A stretch of 64,000 bases of DNA from Tetrapyrgos nigripes (GCA_013368315.1 JAACJM010000124.1:124001-188000), one strand, 5' to 3'; numbered from the stretch's first letter, positions 35,544 to 46,829 are shown. Program-made: numbers and translations. The notes: a model not told the origin generated them from the letters alone.

Positions 35544-35975
35544 TTACGAGGCCTCTTAAAGGCCGAGTTAATTTATGTCGACCTCGAAAATTTTACCACG
35601 ACCTCAAACTCCCACCCCTTTTCGTTGCCACAGCCGGTCTCTGCCCTTCCCGACAACCGGAATGTCCAGACTCGGTCTGGACCGTTGACGTCAATAACCA
35701 CGACGTCATGCTAGCGTGCCAAATCGGTCTGCCCTTCTTCCCTCTCGCTTTCCACCGATTCTCCCTCCCTTCTGCATAACCTGAGTTGGACTACGTGAAA
35801 GGGCCTCGTAATTTGCCACCCGAAGCGATGGCCCTTTGCCCCAGTTAACTTAGGTCGACTTTTGCTATCTTCCCACGCCTGCAGATTTATATTGTAGTCT
35901 CCACGACAACCGAATTGCGGTCTGGACCAGGTCCTCCAAGGACTAATGACGTCGACAACCACGACGTCATGTCTC
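35544..35975 (+). repeat. Two adjacent SINE-like copies, TTACGAGGCC and GGGCCTCGT types
   Basis: The first copy begins TTACGAGGCCTCTTAAAGGC (35544), has a degenerate B-box segment CTCAAACTCCCACCCC (about 35603-35618) and a body with CGGTCTGGACC and ACCACGACGTCATG (to about 35710). A second head, GGGCCTCGTAATTTGCCACC with GCGATGGCCC (35803-35833), leads to another CGGTCTGGACC...ACCACGACGTCATG body (about 35917-35970). Shared body motifs indicate a single repeat family. Confidence 0.55.
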
Positions 35976-35999
35976 ATTTCTCCAATGTCCACCCTCCTC

Positions 36000-37769
36000 C
36001 GTCCCTCAAGCTTGCCTTCATCTCGAGTACAGATTCTCCAACGAAATCAGCTCATGTCCATGGTTTGCACATTCTTACATTTTCGGCAATCACAGAGAGT
36101 CATGGCGGATGGTAAACAAACATTGACAGGGAGCGGAATGGTATATATTTATATATATTATTATAGAACACTACGGAACCACGGAGAAAGACGGAGAAAG
36201 ATGGAATGCAGGTGACCTCGATGTGTTACCAAGTGTCGGGTGGGGATCGAGCACAAGACCACATCCTCTCAAAATGCAAATGAACGGGCTATCACCGAAT
36301 TGTGAAGTATATCACAATGATCCTGTTCAGACAGCCAATACATCGCGCAGCAAGCTGCTGACAAGTACTCGCTGTTCAACGAAAGTTTGCGGGAAAGCAG
36401 TTACGAGAATTGTGCGGGCCGGCAGGCCCATGCCTTGGATTAGCTGTATTTCTCAGTACACTACATCCAGAAAGTTGTACACAGCCAGGATAGTTTTTTA
36501 GGGCTTTATCTACATTATAATATTTTCTTGGCTTTTTAAACCCTCAGCCAAGTGCTCTATTTGAGTACCAGTGCTGCTAAATGACCAAATTTCAAAATTT
36601 TTGATCAACATACTTATATACTGATAATTACCGAGGATCTGGTCATAGAAAGAATTCAAGGGATATCTGTGTGTTTTAAAAGCATATTCCGTCAATCTCC
36701 GAGGTACATATCTGCTTGTTAATACAAGCCGAGTCGGCTCTCAAGAGGCGTGGGAATTGGCATCGGGTAGCCCCGAATGACGTCGAGACGAGCTTTTCTC
36801 AACGTTGAAGGTACTAACACATGTATATTGATCTTTCATTACCTATAAGCTATTTTCCTAAGTTTTAAATGCAGCATTGAGCACAGATAGCAATAGAGAG
36901 CAACAGTTAGTTAGATGCGTCGGGTATTGGCTGGTCCGCACCTGGCCCGCACCTGGCCCACACATGGTCCCAATGATGTCATATGTGCGGCCCGCCCCGA
37001 TGGATCTGCGGGTCAGTTCTCGCCTTGCGTCCCACTTTCCAGATCACACATGTACGAAATTTGAACTTGTAAGAGTAGGTACAGGCCTTCATACTTGTAC
37101 TATTCATCTTCTCGTACTCGCATATACATATCTATCATTTAAGTATCTGTTTTCAAGCAGGGATTAGCCTGATCAAACATGAAAAAGAACGTATTAATAG
37201 TGTTTGCTAACTACATTGTCTAAGAGACTCAGAAAGTGGATCAGACTGCTTAAATAGGGAATTTTCGTTGAGATATTCTTCAGTATGCATTTCTACATAG
37301 TGGAGGATAATTTGAACTGATATTTTGGTGGCACGCACATACACAGCCACTGACCCGCTGACCTGCAGGGGTGATCTGCACAATCCTACACACCGTGCGG
37401 GAAATGGTGGTGGGCAAACCCTGCCAGCGGCGTGGACGCTTACTAAGCTTCCCATCAGAAAACCCCTATCGCAAACCCGCGATGCTCAATAGCTTTTTCG
37501 TCTGCTCATGGGACATCTCCGGCTCTTCATGAAAAAATGTCTTAAGTATACCGCAATCTTGCTACAATAAAAAATCTGTATATTGTACATAGGAATCTAT
37601 ACTTCAGGCCAATAATAACCATTAAAATACTACAGAAACAAAATTTCTTATTGTACATCCATTTAGACGCCCGCAAAGAATGATGCCTGAAATTTTGACG
37701 AGCTTGGCTGGGAGTCTCGAGAAGCCATTGAGCGATAAAGATGGACACGGTAAAGCTCAGCAAAATGTA
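36000..37769. other. Repeat-flanked stretch without a gene
   Basis: There is a TATATA-rich tract near 36143-36165 and GC-rich patches near 36920-37010 and 37340-37440. Short frames only. I see nothing I can name. Confidence 0.35.
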
Positions 37770-37860
37770 TTACGAGGCCTTTAGGCTGAGTTAATTTATG
37801 TCGTAGTGACCTCCCAAAGCTTTTCTATGGGTTCAAACTCCCACCCCTGTTCATTGCCGC
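37770..37860 (+). repeat. tRNA-like SINE head
   Basis: TTACGAGGCCTTTAGGCTGA starts the copy; AGGCTGAGTTAATT resembles an RNA polymerase III A box, and GGGTTCAAACTCCCACCCC at 37829-37847 is a good B box. The spacing (about 45 bp) suits an internal pol III promoter. The body that follows at 35664 and 38155 is absent here, so this copy may be truncated. Confidence 0.55.
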
Positions 37861-38028
37861 TTGTCGAGCGCCCATCCATTATGACGTTGTTCATGGGTTT
37901 CTCGGAACAACTGGTAACCAAGGCAGCGTTTGCACCTTGCCTTTGACGCTGCCTTTCTTCCCTGTTCCCCACTGCACCTGGGTCTCTCCACTGCCGCTTC
38001 ATCCTTTCTCAAATTCAATATTGACCAT

Positions 38029-38215
38029 TTACGAGGCCTTCAGGCTGAGTCAATTTTCAATTTATGTCACAGAGCGACCTTCCAAATCTTTTCCATGGGT
38101 TCAATCTCCCACCCCTAAGTCAGTCTTTACTCCTGACAACCAAAGGTCGGAAATGTCTAGACGCGGTCTGGATCAGATCCATGTGACGACAACCACGACG
38201 TCATGTCAGTGTGTC
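38029..38215 (+). repeat. tRNA-like SINE, best preserved copy
   Basis: The head TTACGAGGCCTTCAGGCTGA and the B box GGGTTCAATCTCCCACCCC (38097-38115) are followed by GCGGTCTGGATC and ACAACCACGACGTCATG (about 38164-38205). Head and body match the copies at 35544 and 37770. This looks like a complete tRNA-derived SINE of about 180 bp, although no A/T-rich tail or target duplication is clear. Confidence 0.55.
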
Positions 38216-38527
38216 CAGACTCGACCTTCACCCTCACGACCACCTCCTCTCCCTGTCTCACCCTTCACATTTCACGGCTACTAGACACGGCCTGGCCTAG
38301 GCAAAGTCCTTATCTTCCGAGTCACACACAAGACGATAGCGAGGCCCCGTTGGTGCGTATTTTTGTCATGTTCTTTTATTTAGCTTTTCTCTTGTCTCGT
38401 AGCTCCATTGCGTACTTTGTACCTCTCTATCGTCTATTTCACAGAGTAGAAAGAGGTCTACTCGTACATCTAGGTCCAAGCTGAGAGGAACCGTTACACT
38501 GTTCATCTCATTCTACCCGTCCCACTC

Positions 38528-39803
38528 CTGGATCCACCTTGAAGACACACTGAAAAGGGACAAATCTCCGCTCGACGGATACATGACTGGATATGTGTAT
38601 GAAAATGAGATATATTTGGAATCTAGATATAAGTACAAAAAGATGATGTATCTGTAAGCTAGATATTTGATCAGAAAGTTGCTATATAAGGATGAATTTT
38701 TAGTATATTTGATTGGTGTGCGGACATATTCTGTATCAAAGCTATTGAAAGAACTACAAAAAGACCTCAAATCAGGATTCCAGACATGATTACAGATATG
38801 TGTCCGAAAAGACAATAAGTCCGGATTCCAGACAAGGGTCCCGATCGTAGTCCTGGCAGATGAACTGATAGATCAGAATGAATGCTATAAAAATATCAGT
38901 ATTACAGACATATAAACTATACACACCCATATCTGGAAGCTGGATATATTGTCTTTTCAGACTGTCAAGAACGTTGTCACTTAGCAAAACCACCCAAGTC
39001 ACACAATGAACAGATAGATTTGGCAAGTTACAATGAGATAAGATAGAGAAAGGATGATGGGGACAGAAAGGGATCGAGTAGCTGACTATGTTCGACACTG
39101 CACTGTACTAGGAGTGGAGTGGAGACGAAGTGAACAGACTAAGGAATCTAGCTACGAGATCTAAGATATATATAAGAGAGGAATGAATATGTGAGAATGT
39201 CCATGGAGCCTAGGGGTCAGAGGAGATAAGAATGTGAGTCAAGTAAAGATGTATATGTGTGAGAATGTCCATGGAGATAAAGGAAGTGGAGAAGTGAGTC
39301 ATAGATCGGGATGGACGATGATGAGAAGTAATTAGTGTTTATGGGTTTATGGAAGGTGATAGAACAGTGAATAGAAGTGAATAGGTAGTAGAAGGAAATG
39401 AAGAGGGAATCAAAGAGACGGGAGGTGATTCATGACAAGACGCATATCTGTAAGAATGAATGCTATAAAAATATCAGTATTACAGACATATAAACTATAC
39501 ACACCCATATCTGGAAGCCGGATGTATTGTCTTTTCAGACGCATATCTGTAACTATATCTGGATTCTCAATTCTCGGTCTTTTTGTACTTCTTTTAATAG
39601 CTTTGATACATAATGTGTCTATACACCAATCAAATATACTAAAAGGCATACCTATATAGCAACTTTCTGTTCAAATATCTAGCTTACTGATACATCATCT
39701 TTTTGTACTTATATCTAGTTTCCAGATATATCTCATTCTCATACACATATCCGGTCACAGATCCGTCGAGTGGAAATTTGTCCCTTTTCGGCGTGAGATC
39801 CAG
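38528..39803. mobile_element. 1.28-kb element with about 280-bp terminal inverted repeats
   Basis: The left arm (38528-38817) and right arm (39525-39803) are long imperfect inverted repeats: CTGGATC ends, AAAAGGGACAAAT, CTCGACGGAT, ATATGTGTATGA, TATAAGTACAAAAAGATGAT and GTC.GAAAAGACAATA occur in both in opposite orientation. An 87-bp segment of the right arm (39454-39540) is repeated in direct orientation at 38876-38962. No protein is encoded. The arms are full of CAGATATG/CCAGATAT words, as expected for subterminal transposase-binding sites. This is a foldback or long-TIR non-autonomous element. Confidence 0.75.
39180..39300. repeat. Short direct repeat inside the long-TIR element
   Basis: TGTGAGAATGTCCATGGAG occurs twice (about 39190 and 39259) in a purine-rich central region. 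The region has no coding capacity. Confidence 0.55.
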
Positions 39804-40217
39804 CGCTTCATGCACAGGTGACAATGTTTACCACCGGTTGGTTTTTTTGCATTGGCCTTTGCTGGTATGGTGCAGGTGCAGGTGTTATTGGGAAACGGGC
39901 TGCTCACGTCGTTGACCTTACTTCCTAGTTAAAGTTGGGTTGTTAGAACTGTTGGTGATCAGGATGCCCATCGTTCTCATTCATTCTGAGACGTCTATGA
40001 TCTTGGGTGCTAACATTGATGTTTCTTTTATATATCGGATGCTGAAGTCATTTCTGTATATATTTTGAATCCTTATGCATTATTCAATGTTGAACATTGT
40101 TCATTTACTGTTCTCTGTCTTACAAGTTCTGGTATAGTCAATATTATGTGTTTTGCCTCACAATTGCTCTACATGGAAGATGTAATTTTTGGTCCTGCTG
40201 AAGACCATACCAAAGAA

Positions 40218-40270
40218 AGGGGCCTCGTAGCTTGCCATGCGAAGCAGTGGCCCCTTACCCCAGTTTATAT
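40218..40270 (+). repeat. GGGCCTCGTA-type repeat end
   Basis: GGGGCCTCGTAGCTTGCCAT followed by GCGAAGCAGTGGCCCC and TTACCCCAGTT matches the blocks at 3345 and 35803. It lies about 480 bp upstream of the methyltransferase pseudogene start. Confidence 0.5.
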
Positions 40271-41058
40271 ATGCAACTAGGTTGAGAAAGAACCCCCTTC
40301 ACAGCAAGTACTTCTCCCACGCGCCGCGCGACTGGAAGAACCGATATGAACCACCCGTTTCACCCGTTGTCGCGTTGAGATGAACTCCTCGTTGGACCCA
40401 GTGGTGTCGCATTAATACATACTGTGCTCTTGCATGATCTTGGTAAGTACTATGTAGTCAATCCATCTAATTGAGTCGTCAAAGGGTAAGGACTCTGATT
40501 AGGCAAATGCATGCCAGTTCCAATCCTATGTAGTCCATTAAACCGAACGGTCTTGAACGCTATATCGATTATACATATCTCCCTTCCTTCCTCCCTGCGG
40601 CGCAGTGGCGGAAGTTTCAGAAAAGAGAGTGCCGGAATCCAGCCGAATACCTCGTCAAAACTCGAAACGTACGATTTAAGCTTTTCCTGCAGTTCCAAGT
40701 ATATAAACCGGTCCGAACGAATGCCCCCATCTCCACTACAAATTGGCCATGTCAGCTGAAGGCAGCGACATCACTGTAAGACTGTACAAAACCATTCCAA
40801 AGAACGAGGAAGAGCGCAGGAGGTGAGTGGATGGAACCAGGGCTTCACAAATTACCATTGTGATTAAACGGTTAACGCATAAAAACCAGGTTGGATGATC
40901 AGTATCCTTTCTACAAGAAACATAATCGCAAAGATCGAGTCGTTTTCGATGAAACTGTGATAATTCCAGATGACGCAGCTGTTCTGGATGTCGTCACGGG
41001 TGCAGGTCAGTCATTCTCATTCAGTATTCAGGACACCAACCTTAGTCGAGGATGTATG

Positions 41059-41350
41059 CACCTGTGAAGCCCAGCTAACCGATCAAATTTGATAGGACGA
41101 GGGGCCATATGGTCCTATCAAATTTGATAGGTTAGGGTCCCTCCACGGGTATCGCGTTAATACCCGTTATTTACTGAGGGACTTAGGAGCATTTGGAGGC
41201 CTGGGACGCTGTCAGCGGCGGGTTCGGGTAGCGTATGTACGTAGCCGTCATGTCAATTATGTTCGGGAGCGGGCTCCGCTTCCCGCCATGCGTCGGAGGT
41301 TGTTCCCACCTCCCCCGACACAGTGAGCACAATAAAATCGTATAAATTCC
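41059..41350 (+). repeat. Left terminal inverted repeat of the KDZ element
   Basis: It matches the right TIR in inverted orientation. Two palindromic blocks, CGATCAAATTTGATAG and CTATCAAATTTGATAG, lie at about 41080-41138 and are candidate transposase-binding sites. The TIR then runs through a GGGACGCTGTCAGCGGCGG segment and a GC-rich block ending GTGAGCAC. Relative to the right TIR the first copy lacks a 12-bp GTATATACATCT stretch near 41330. Confidence 0.85.
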
Positions 41351-41360
41351 AAACAAATTG

Positions 41361-41535
41361 AGGCCTGGGACGCTGTCAGCGGCGGGTTCGGGTAGTGTAT
41401 GTACGTAGCCGTCATGTCACCTTTCAGGAGCGGGCTCCGCTTCCCGCCATGCGTCAGAGGCTGTTCCCCGCCTCTCCCGACGCAGTGAGCACGTATATAC
41501 ATCTAATAAAATCGTATAAATTCCGAAAAAAATTT
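41361..41535 (+). repeat. Tandem duplication of the inner left TIR
   Basis: This segment repeats 41197-41350, beginning AGGCCTGGGACGCTG and ending AATAAAATCGTATAAATTCC. It keeps the GTATATACATCT stretch missing from the first copy. Only the left end is duplicated; the right end carries one copy. Confidence 0.85.
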
Positions 41536-41822
41536 GTTTGCATCTCTGTAAGCTGCAAAGGCCTATTGTACTCAATGTAACATATATACCTGTTTCTAGC
41601 CTAGGGAAAGATGAGCAATATCTATAAGTTGTGTATACTCACTGTCAGTGTTGACTCACTCGCAGTCCTTTCACAATGAATAATAGGAGAAAGGGTATTT
41701 ATTGAAGATGCACTGTAGGTACATGGCATGAGGCTTGGGACATAGGGGTCATAATCTACTAAAGTATTTGACGTTGTTGAGTAAATATCACAGTGACATG
41801 GGCTATAGACAGGGCATGGCAG

Positions 41823-44113
41823 CTATGGGTCTTCGTCTTCCTCATCTTCAATCACCTCCACACTCTTATAGCCGCGTGCTGCATTCTGGGAGGATGTCTT
41901 TGTCTTGTGTCCGCGTCTGGCTGCAGTTGTCAAGGATGTTGGATTCTCCTTGTCACCATCTGTTCGAGCATGTTTCCTAGGCCCACGAGGCATGCCAGCA
42001 TCAGCACGTCTCTTCCTTTTCTTGCCAATGCTTGTACCCGCTGCCTCCGCCCTCTCCTGCTCCTCTCGCTGCCTCTGTTTTTCTTGAACCGTCAATTCCA
42101 CCCATCTACAGGTTCCCACTTCAAGCGCGTGATGTAGAATTCGGATTTCGTCAGCAGGGAGGATTTTGGGGTTAACAACCTGTCCTTTGTTAATGGACTG
42201 TGGCCAAGTGAGCTTCACCTTGTATTTCTGAACAATATCAGTGTCATAGTTTTCGTAGCTCATTGTGGTCTTCTGACGAACAGCGACACCTTAAAGGATA
42301 TAAAATATTGGAGCTTTGAGAGCGGAGGAATGACTTACGGAGTCCACTGGAGATCAACGCGATACACTGAGCTTTTAATGCTTTAACACCTTCCACTAAT
42401 TTCCTATCTGAAGAATACTGTGAGTAGAGAACTGAGGATACAACAAGTAGACATACTTTGACTGCCCTTTCCACCATACACTTGGAAGTCTGCCAGTATG
42501 TCAAAAGGCTCCAAGCCATTGAGATGTTTGCGGAAGAACGCCATGGTATCATCGCCAGCAAACCCAAACCCAGGCTGACCTCTGTCATCACGGTTTCTGG
42601 GGACAACCATAAAAACCCCAACGCGCCTGTACGAAGATGGAGGTTGTGGAACTGTACATTTGTTTGAGCAAACACTGTATCAAACAAAATAAAAATAGCT
42701 ACTCACCTCGTTACCCAACGCGTCTGTAAATGCACTAAGGTCATGCACTGTAGAGAGTGAAGATACTCGCGTGCCCATGGCCTTTGTATCCCGATAATGC
42801 AGCAACTCCTGCCTCAATTCTTCCATCCGTTCCTTGTCCTTGGAGAGTGCAATGAGCTGCGGGTCATTGTTGATGAACTCATGGAGCTCTCGCCCCCATA
42901 AATTATCTATATAGGAGTCAGAATAAAGCAGGAAACAAAAAATTAAGCACATACCGGGGTTGAGCTCGTTCATCTTGACATAATGCATCAACACATTTCT
43001 ATTGTTGATCTGGTTTTTGTTGGCCTTGAGGTGGGAAGAGGTGTTGACCAGTTTCTGCACCTTCTCCAACCTCACACTCTCCTCATTTGCAATCTTTTCT
43101 AGCATCTCCTTGAACGACTCCTGTGCTTCAGACACTCGCTTGATGAGCTGCTGGTGTTTTGCATTTGCAATAGCTGTCGCTGCTGATTTTGCCCGCTTCT
43201 GTTCTTCAGATAGCTTTGCTTTGTTCTGAGCATGGGGGAGTTGCGTTGGAAGGTGTTGATTGAGTTCTGAATGCACTGAAGTGAGGAAGGAAGGTCCAAG
43301 AGGCTCTGGAGACAGCTCTCGCTCGCTGTGAGCATATGGACTGTCATCTGGAAATGGTGAAGAGGAAGACGTTGGTCCAGTTGTTGAGAGACCATCCACC
43401 AAAGGCGGTGCAGTTGCGGATAGAGAAGAGGCAATAGCTGATGTCAATGAAGCTGACATAATCCCAGTGGCAGTGTCAGTGGCTGAAGCCGTACTGGGGG
43501 CTAAGGAAGAGTTGGACACAGAAGCCACTGCTGTCCCAAGCATGGGCAAGGGCGTCGTAATATCCAGAGACACTCGTGCAGCATCAGGCTGGTTGGTAGT
43601 GCACGGGGTGGAGTTGGAAAAAGAAAAAAGATCGGTGGTGGGGGCGGCTGAAGCCAGAGTTGTGGCTGAGGAGGAGTTGGAGGTCGAAGCTGTTGTCGTC
43701 CCAACCGCAGCCGAAGCCATGGTGGTAGTCATACCCACTGGCAGAGCATCATACAAGCCTGTAGTACCTGATGCCAAGTTGGAGAAGGAAAAAGTATTGG
43801 GTTCTACTGGCCACTGAGCCAATGATAGCTTTGGCGAAGTGTAGGCATATGTATGTGCATAGTTTTGTGCATTCGGATAGCCAAGCATGGGGGAAAAGTT
43901 GTCACTGAATAGCTCAGCCACAAGAGAACCAGAGTGGGTCTGGAACGCAATGTTACTGGAGTGTGTGCCCCGGGAATAGCTGGAAAGTTGGAAGTTTTCA
44001 CCACTGTCATTTGCGTAGGATGGCAATGATGGTGATACAGAGCTGTGAGCCCCAGGAATAGAAAAATGGTCCTGCTGGTCATTCAGAGGATTGAGGAGAT
44101 CATTGAAGTTCAT
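41823..44113 (-). CDS. KDZ-element accessory protein with coiled coil and basic tail
   Basis: Exon 1 (44113 to about 42956) starts MNFNDLLNPLNDQQDHF, is Ser/Thr/Ala-rich for about 260 residues, then has a long charged helix (LSEEQKRAKSAATAIANAKH, EAQESFKEMLEKIANEES) predicted as coiled coil. Exon 2 (about 42906-42708) reads NLWGRELHEFINNDPQLIAL. Further exons give MVVPRNRDDRGQPGFGFAGD, LVEGVKALKAQCIALISSGL and a last block (42263-41823) with YENYDTDIVQKYKVKL and CRWVELTVQE, ending in a Lys/Arg-rich then acidic tail. I know of no enzymatic domain. The ends suggest DNA or chromatin binding; that is inference. The splice between exons 2 and 3 is unresolved. The promoter is shared with the gene at 44401. 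Confidence 0.65.
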
Positions 44114-44256
44114 TTCTCTCGCTGAGAGATGAGAAGCAACTTTTTGGAATAGCCTCTAAAAGACAAAGAAATTTGAGTCCCTACAGCCCTGAAAAAAAGC
44201 CAAGCATTTTCAACGAGACTAGTGCAACAGCCGTGAGCCATGACACGTAAAAGTAT

Positions 44257-44294
44257 GAGTTGATAGTGGCAAGTATGCTGAGTTGATAGTGGCA
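44257..44294. promoter_or_regulatory. Repeated motif in the divergent promoter of two accessory genes
   Basis: GAGTTGATAGTGGCA occurs at 44257-44271 and 44280-44294 in the 287-bp gap between the divergent starts at 44113 (-) and 44401 (+). It could be a binding site for an element-encoded or host regulator. No experimental support exists in the sequence. Confidence 0.4.
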
Positions 44295-44400
44295 GGTGTA
44301 ATTTTAAGCGCTGCCGGCCGCTGTTGTTTGGTGATCCTGATTCGTGACCCACCATCTTATTCTCTCTCCATCAACGTCCCCATCCCCAACCTCTATCTTC

Positions 44401-45800
44401 ATGAAAGGTCAAGCTTCTGTCCTTCCTTCCCTCAAAAATATAGCTGAGTATATCATTCTAGGCAAAAAAACTAGCAAAGGAAAGGGAAAAGCCAAAGCCT
44501 GTAGCAAGCCACCTTCTACAGGTAAGCAACTTCAATTTGAAGCGTGCAGTGCAAAGGTTGACTGACTCACATATAGATGATGGCTTCAAAAACTTATAGG
44601 TACAGTGCATTCTACTCATTTACTATTTACTAACTGATGTACTGTACTCATTTTATGGTGCAGATCGATACCAGACTCTGTTGCAGCAACAGAGCAACCT
44701 CGGTGAGTACCCTATTTTCTTACTAGCTGCTGTACAACCCTTTCTAATTTTTTTTCCTCTCTAGATACCGAACTCCGAAACATACAAGAACTACTAGGTG
44801 AGTATGCCGGAGTGTAGAGTGTATGTCAACCCAACTGATGTCCTCCAATTAGCAGATTCCAGCTCGGACAGCAGCAGTGGCGGAAATAGTCACCTGTATG
44901 CTAGTGACAGTGACTCAGACAATTCTGTCGGGCCATACTTAGTCGGTGTGGTTGAGTCTGAGTCTGACATCTCGCCACCACCATATACATCTTATTTACC
45001 TAATGGTATGTGGAGTTCCAATGATCCCTTCACTTCCTCGCTGACCTACTACACCACAGCAGCAGCTTCCTCCACACCTTCCATGCCCAGTCGTACCTCA
45101 AGACCTGTTCCTCCTGCCGCACCTTCATTGTCAAGAACACCAGTGACACGTAGCAGCAGCTCTGTTGCTGCCCATCTCAACACTCCCAATGCATCTGCCA
45201 CAAACACAACACCCACTCCTGGTAGCTCTCCTTCCAACCCTCCTACCCCACGTCCTGCAAATGGGAAGCCAAAGTACAAAAAACTTCCTTTGGGTATGTC
45301 ATATATCGGGGTAAAAAAACAGGTGCCTTCAAATACTGGTGAGTTTCTTCTTGAACTTTTCTCCTGTCCTCCTTTAATTCTTCTCCTCCCTCTCTAGGAA
45401 TATGGTAGGCTCTATTATCACCAATGATAGTATTGCGTTGTATAAGGGCTTCCCGACTTTTCAAGAAGCTCAAGAAGTATATGCACGCACTCAAGAAACT
45501 GGCGTTATCAATGCCTTATCTCTCCCTGCCACCTCTATTCGCCACTCCTCACAGTCACAGTCGACCCAGGACAACTGTGTTTATGTGGTGACAGAAGGTA
45601 CAAGGCCTGGAGTGTACCAGGATGCGTATGTCTTTTTCTTTTTCTGTTTAGCTTCATATGTTGATGAGTTCTCAAGGTTTTCTGCCCTTAAAAGAGGCCT
45701 TGAATGGAATGGTGGTGCATTACATCCCAAGGGCACTGTTGCAGAAGCCAATCAATTTTTCGTTACAGAGTACATGGGAGGTAGAGTGAGGCCTATATAA
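44401..45800 (+). CDS. KDZ-element protein with RNase H1 N-terminal (viroplasmin-like) motif
   Basis: The ATG at 44401 begins KGQASVLPSLKNIAEY. Short exons follow with RYQTLLQQQSNL and TELRNIQELL, then a Ser/Asp/Thr/Pro-rich linker (about 44850-45340). The C-terminal part (45402-45800) contains IALYKGFPTFQEAQEVYA and then VYVVTEGTRPGVYQD and GTVAEANQFFV, which fit the YVV..G..PG(I/V)Y...(F/Y).(S/T)..EA..(F/Y) pattern of the hybrid-binding domain of RNase H1 and caulimovirus viroplasmin (PF01693). Such domains bind RNA-DNA hybrids or dsRNA. No RNase H catalytic domain follows. The splice at about 45340-45402 is not clear in frame and a frameshift is possible. The tail is duplicated just downstream. 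Confidence 0.5.
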
Positions 45801-45893
45801 AACTTTGTATACTACATTCCAAGGGCACTGTTGCGGAAGTCAATCAATTTTTTGTTACAGAGTACATGGGAGGTAGAGTGTAGACTATATAAA
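45723..45893 (+). repeat. Tandem duplication at the gene's 3' end
   Basis: AAGGGCACTGTTGC.GAAG to GAGTACATGGGAGGTAGAGTG is present at about 45730-45790 and again at about 45819-45880, with a few substitutions. The first copy ends the reading frame; the second would lie in the 3' UTR. Confidence 0.8.
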
Positions 45894-46829
45894 ATGTACA
45901 CTATCTCGTAGCTACATTTTTGAAATCCAAGTTCAATGGTACAGAAAAAGTGAATGGCCTTGAAGTGCGAGGAACAGCGACTACGGAGAAGACTCGTAAA
46001 TTTTCCACAAGTTTGGCTTTCCAAATATGGTAAGTGTTCCTCCTCCTCCCTCAGCCACAACAAATAAAGTCAACATTGATGGACTTCAGGGTATATCTTT
46101 CCCAAAATTGCTTATATCAGGGTATTTATACTGCTGATGCGTATTTTCTGTATTTTTTGGCAGGCTGAGAGTCACTATTTGACTCGGAAATCCCTTTCAC
46201 TGTACTATTCCACCTTCAAAATTTTCTGCCACAAACAAAGTTGTTATTAAGATGAATTTCACTTATTCGAGTCCCGTTTAAGTATATAATATCATATAAT
46301 AATCCTCCCAGCCTGGAGATTGATCTAGGTCAAAGAAGAAGCTCTGCAAACACTCGCGAGAGGGCTACTTGACCTCAGATTCAGAACACCCCTTTGAGTA
46401 TTTGCAGCGGAAATTTTTTTCATCAAAACCTAATCTACATACAAAAAGCATATTGTGAAATGAAGGCGATCAGAGGACATTTTACTTTTTGCGAGGTCGG
46501 ATGCAACAGTTCCGTAGCATGTTGGAAGGTATCTAAGTACTTTTTGTGCACTGGGCCGGTTCAACTCTATGAAAGTACTTCAAAATGGAGATTATGCCTT
46601 TACAAGCTTTCTAGAATAGATATCTCTATAAATTTCTCATAGATACTTACTATATTACTTGTGGTCACTGTTTCAAACAACGGGCTCAGACTCTGGACAT
46701 TGCAGCCCAGTCATAAATCTTGTCGAGTTCTCTCTTCAAGGTTCAAAACCACCACCCGAAGGCTTCAAAGGTCGTTGATCAAGGCATAATAATATACGTA
46801 GATTTTCAAGTACTAATGCACATAGGTTT
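45894..46829. other. Gap between convergent genes inside the KDZ element
   Basis: About 930 bp without a gene call, A/T-rich with poly-T runs. It lies between the 3' ends of the RNase H1-N-like gene and the TET/JBP gene. Short frames such as 46394-46642 have no motif. Confidence 0.4.

Noticed and set aside
43467..43817. Plus-strand Val/Glu-rich frame opposite the coiled-coil gene
   Set aside because: It is the antisense of the Ser/Thr/Ala-rich part of exon 1 and has the composition expected of a shadow frame.
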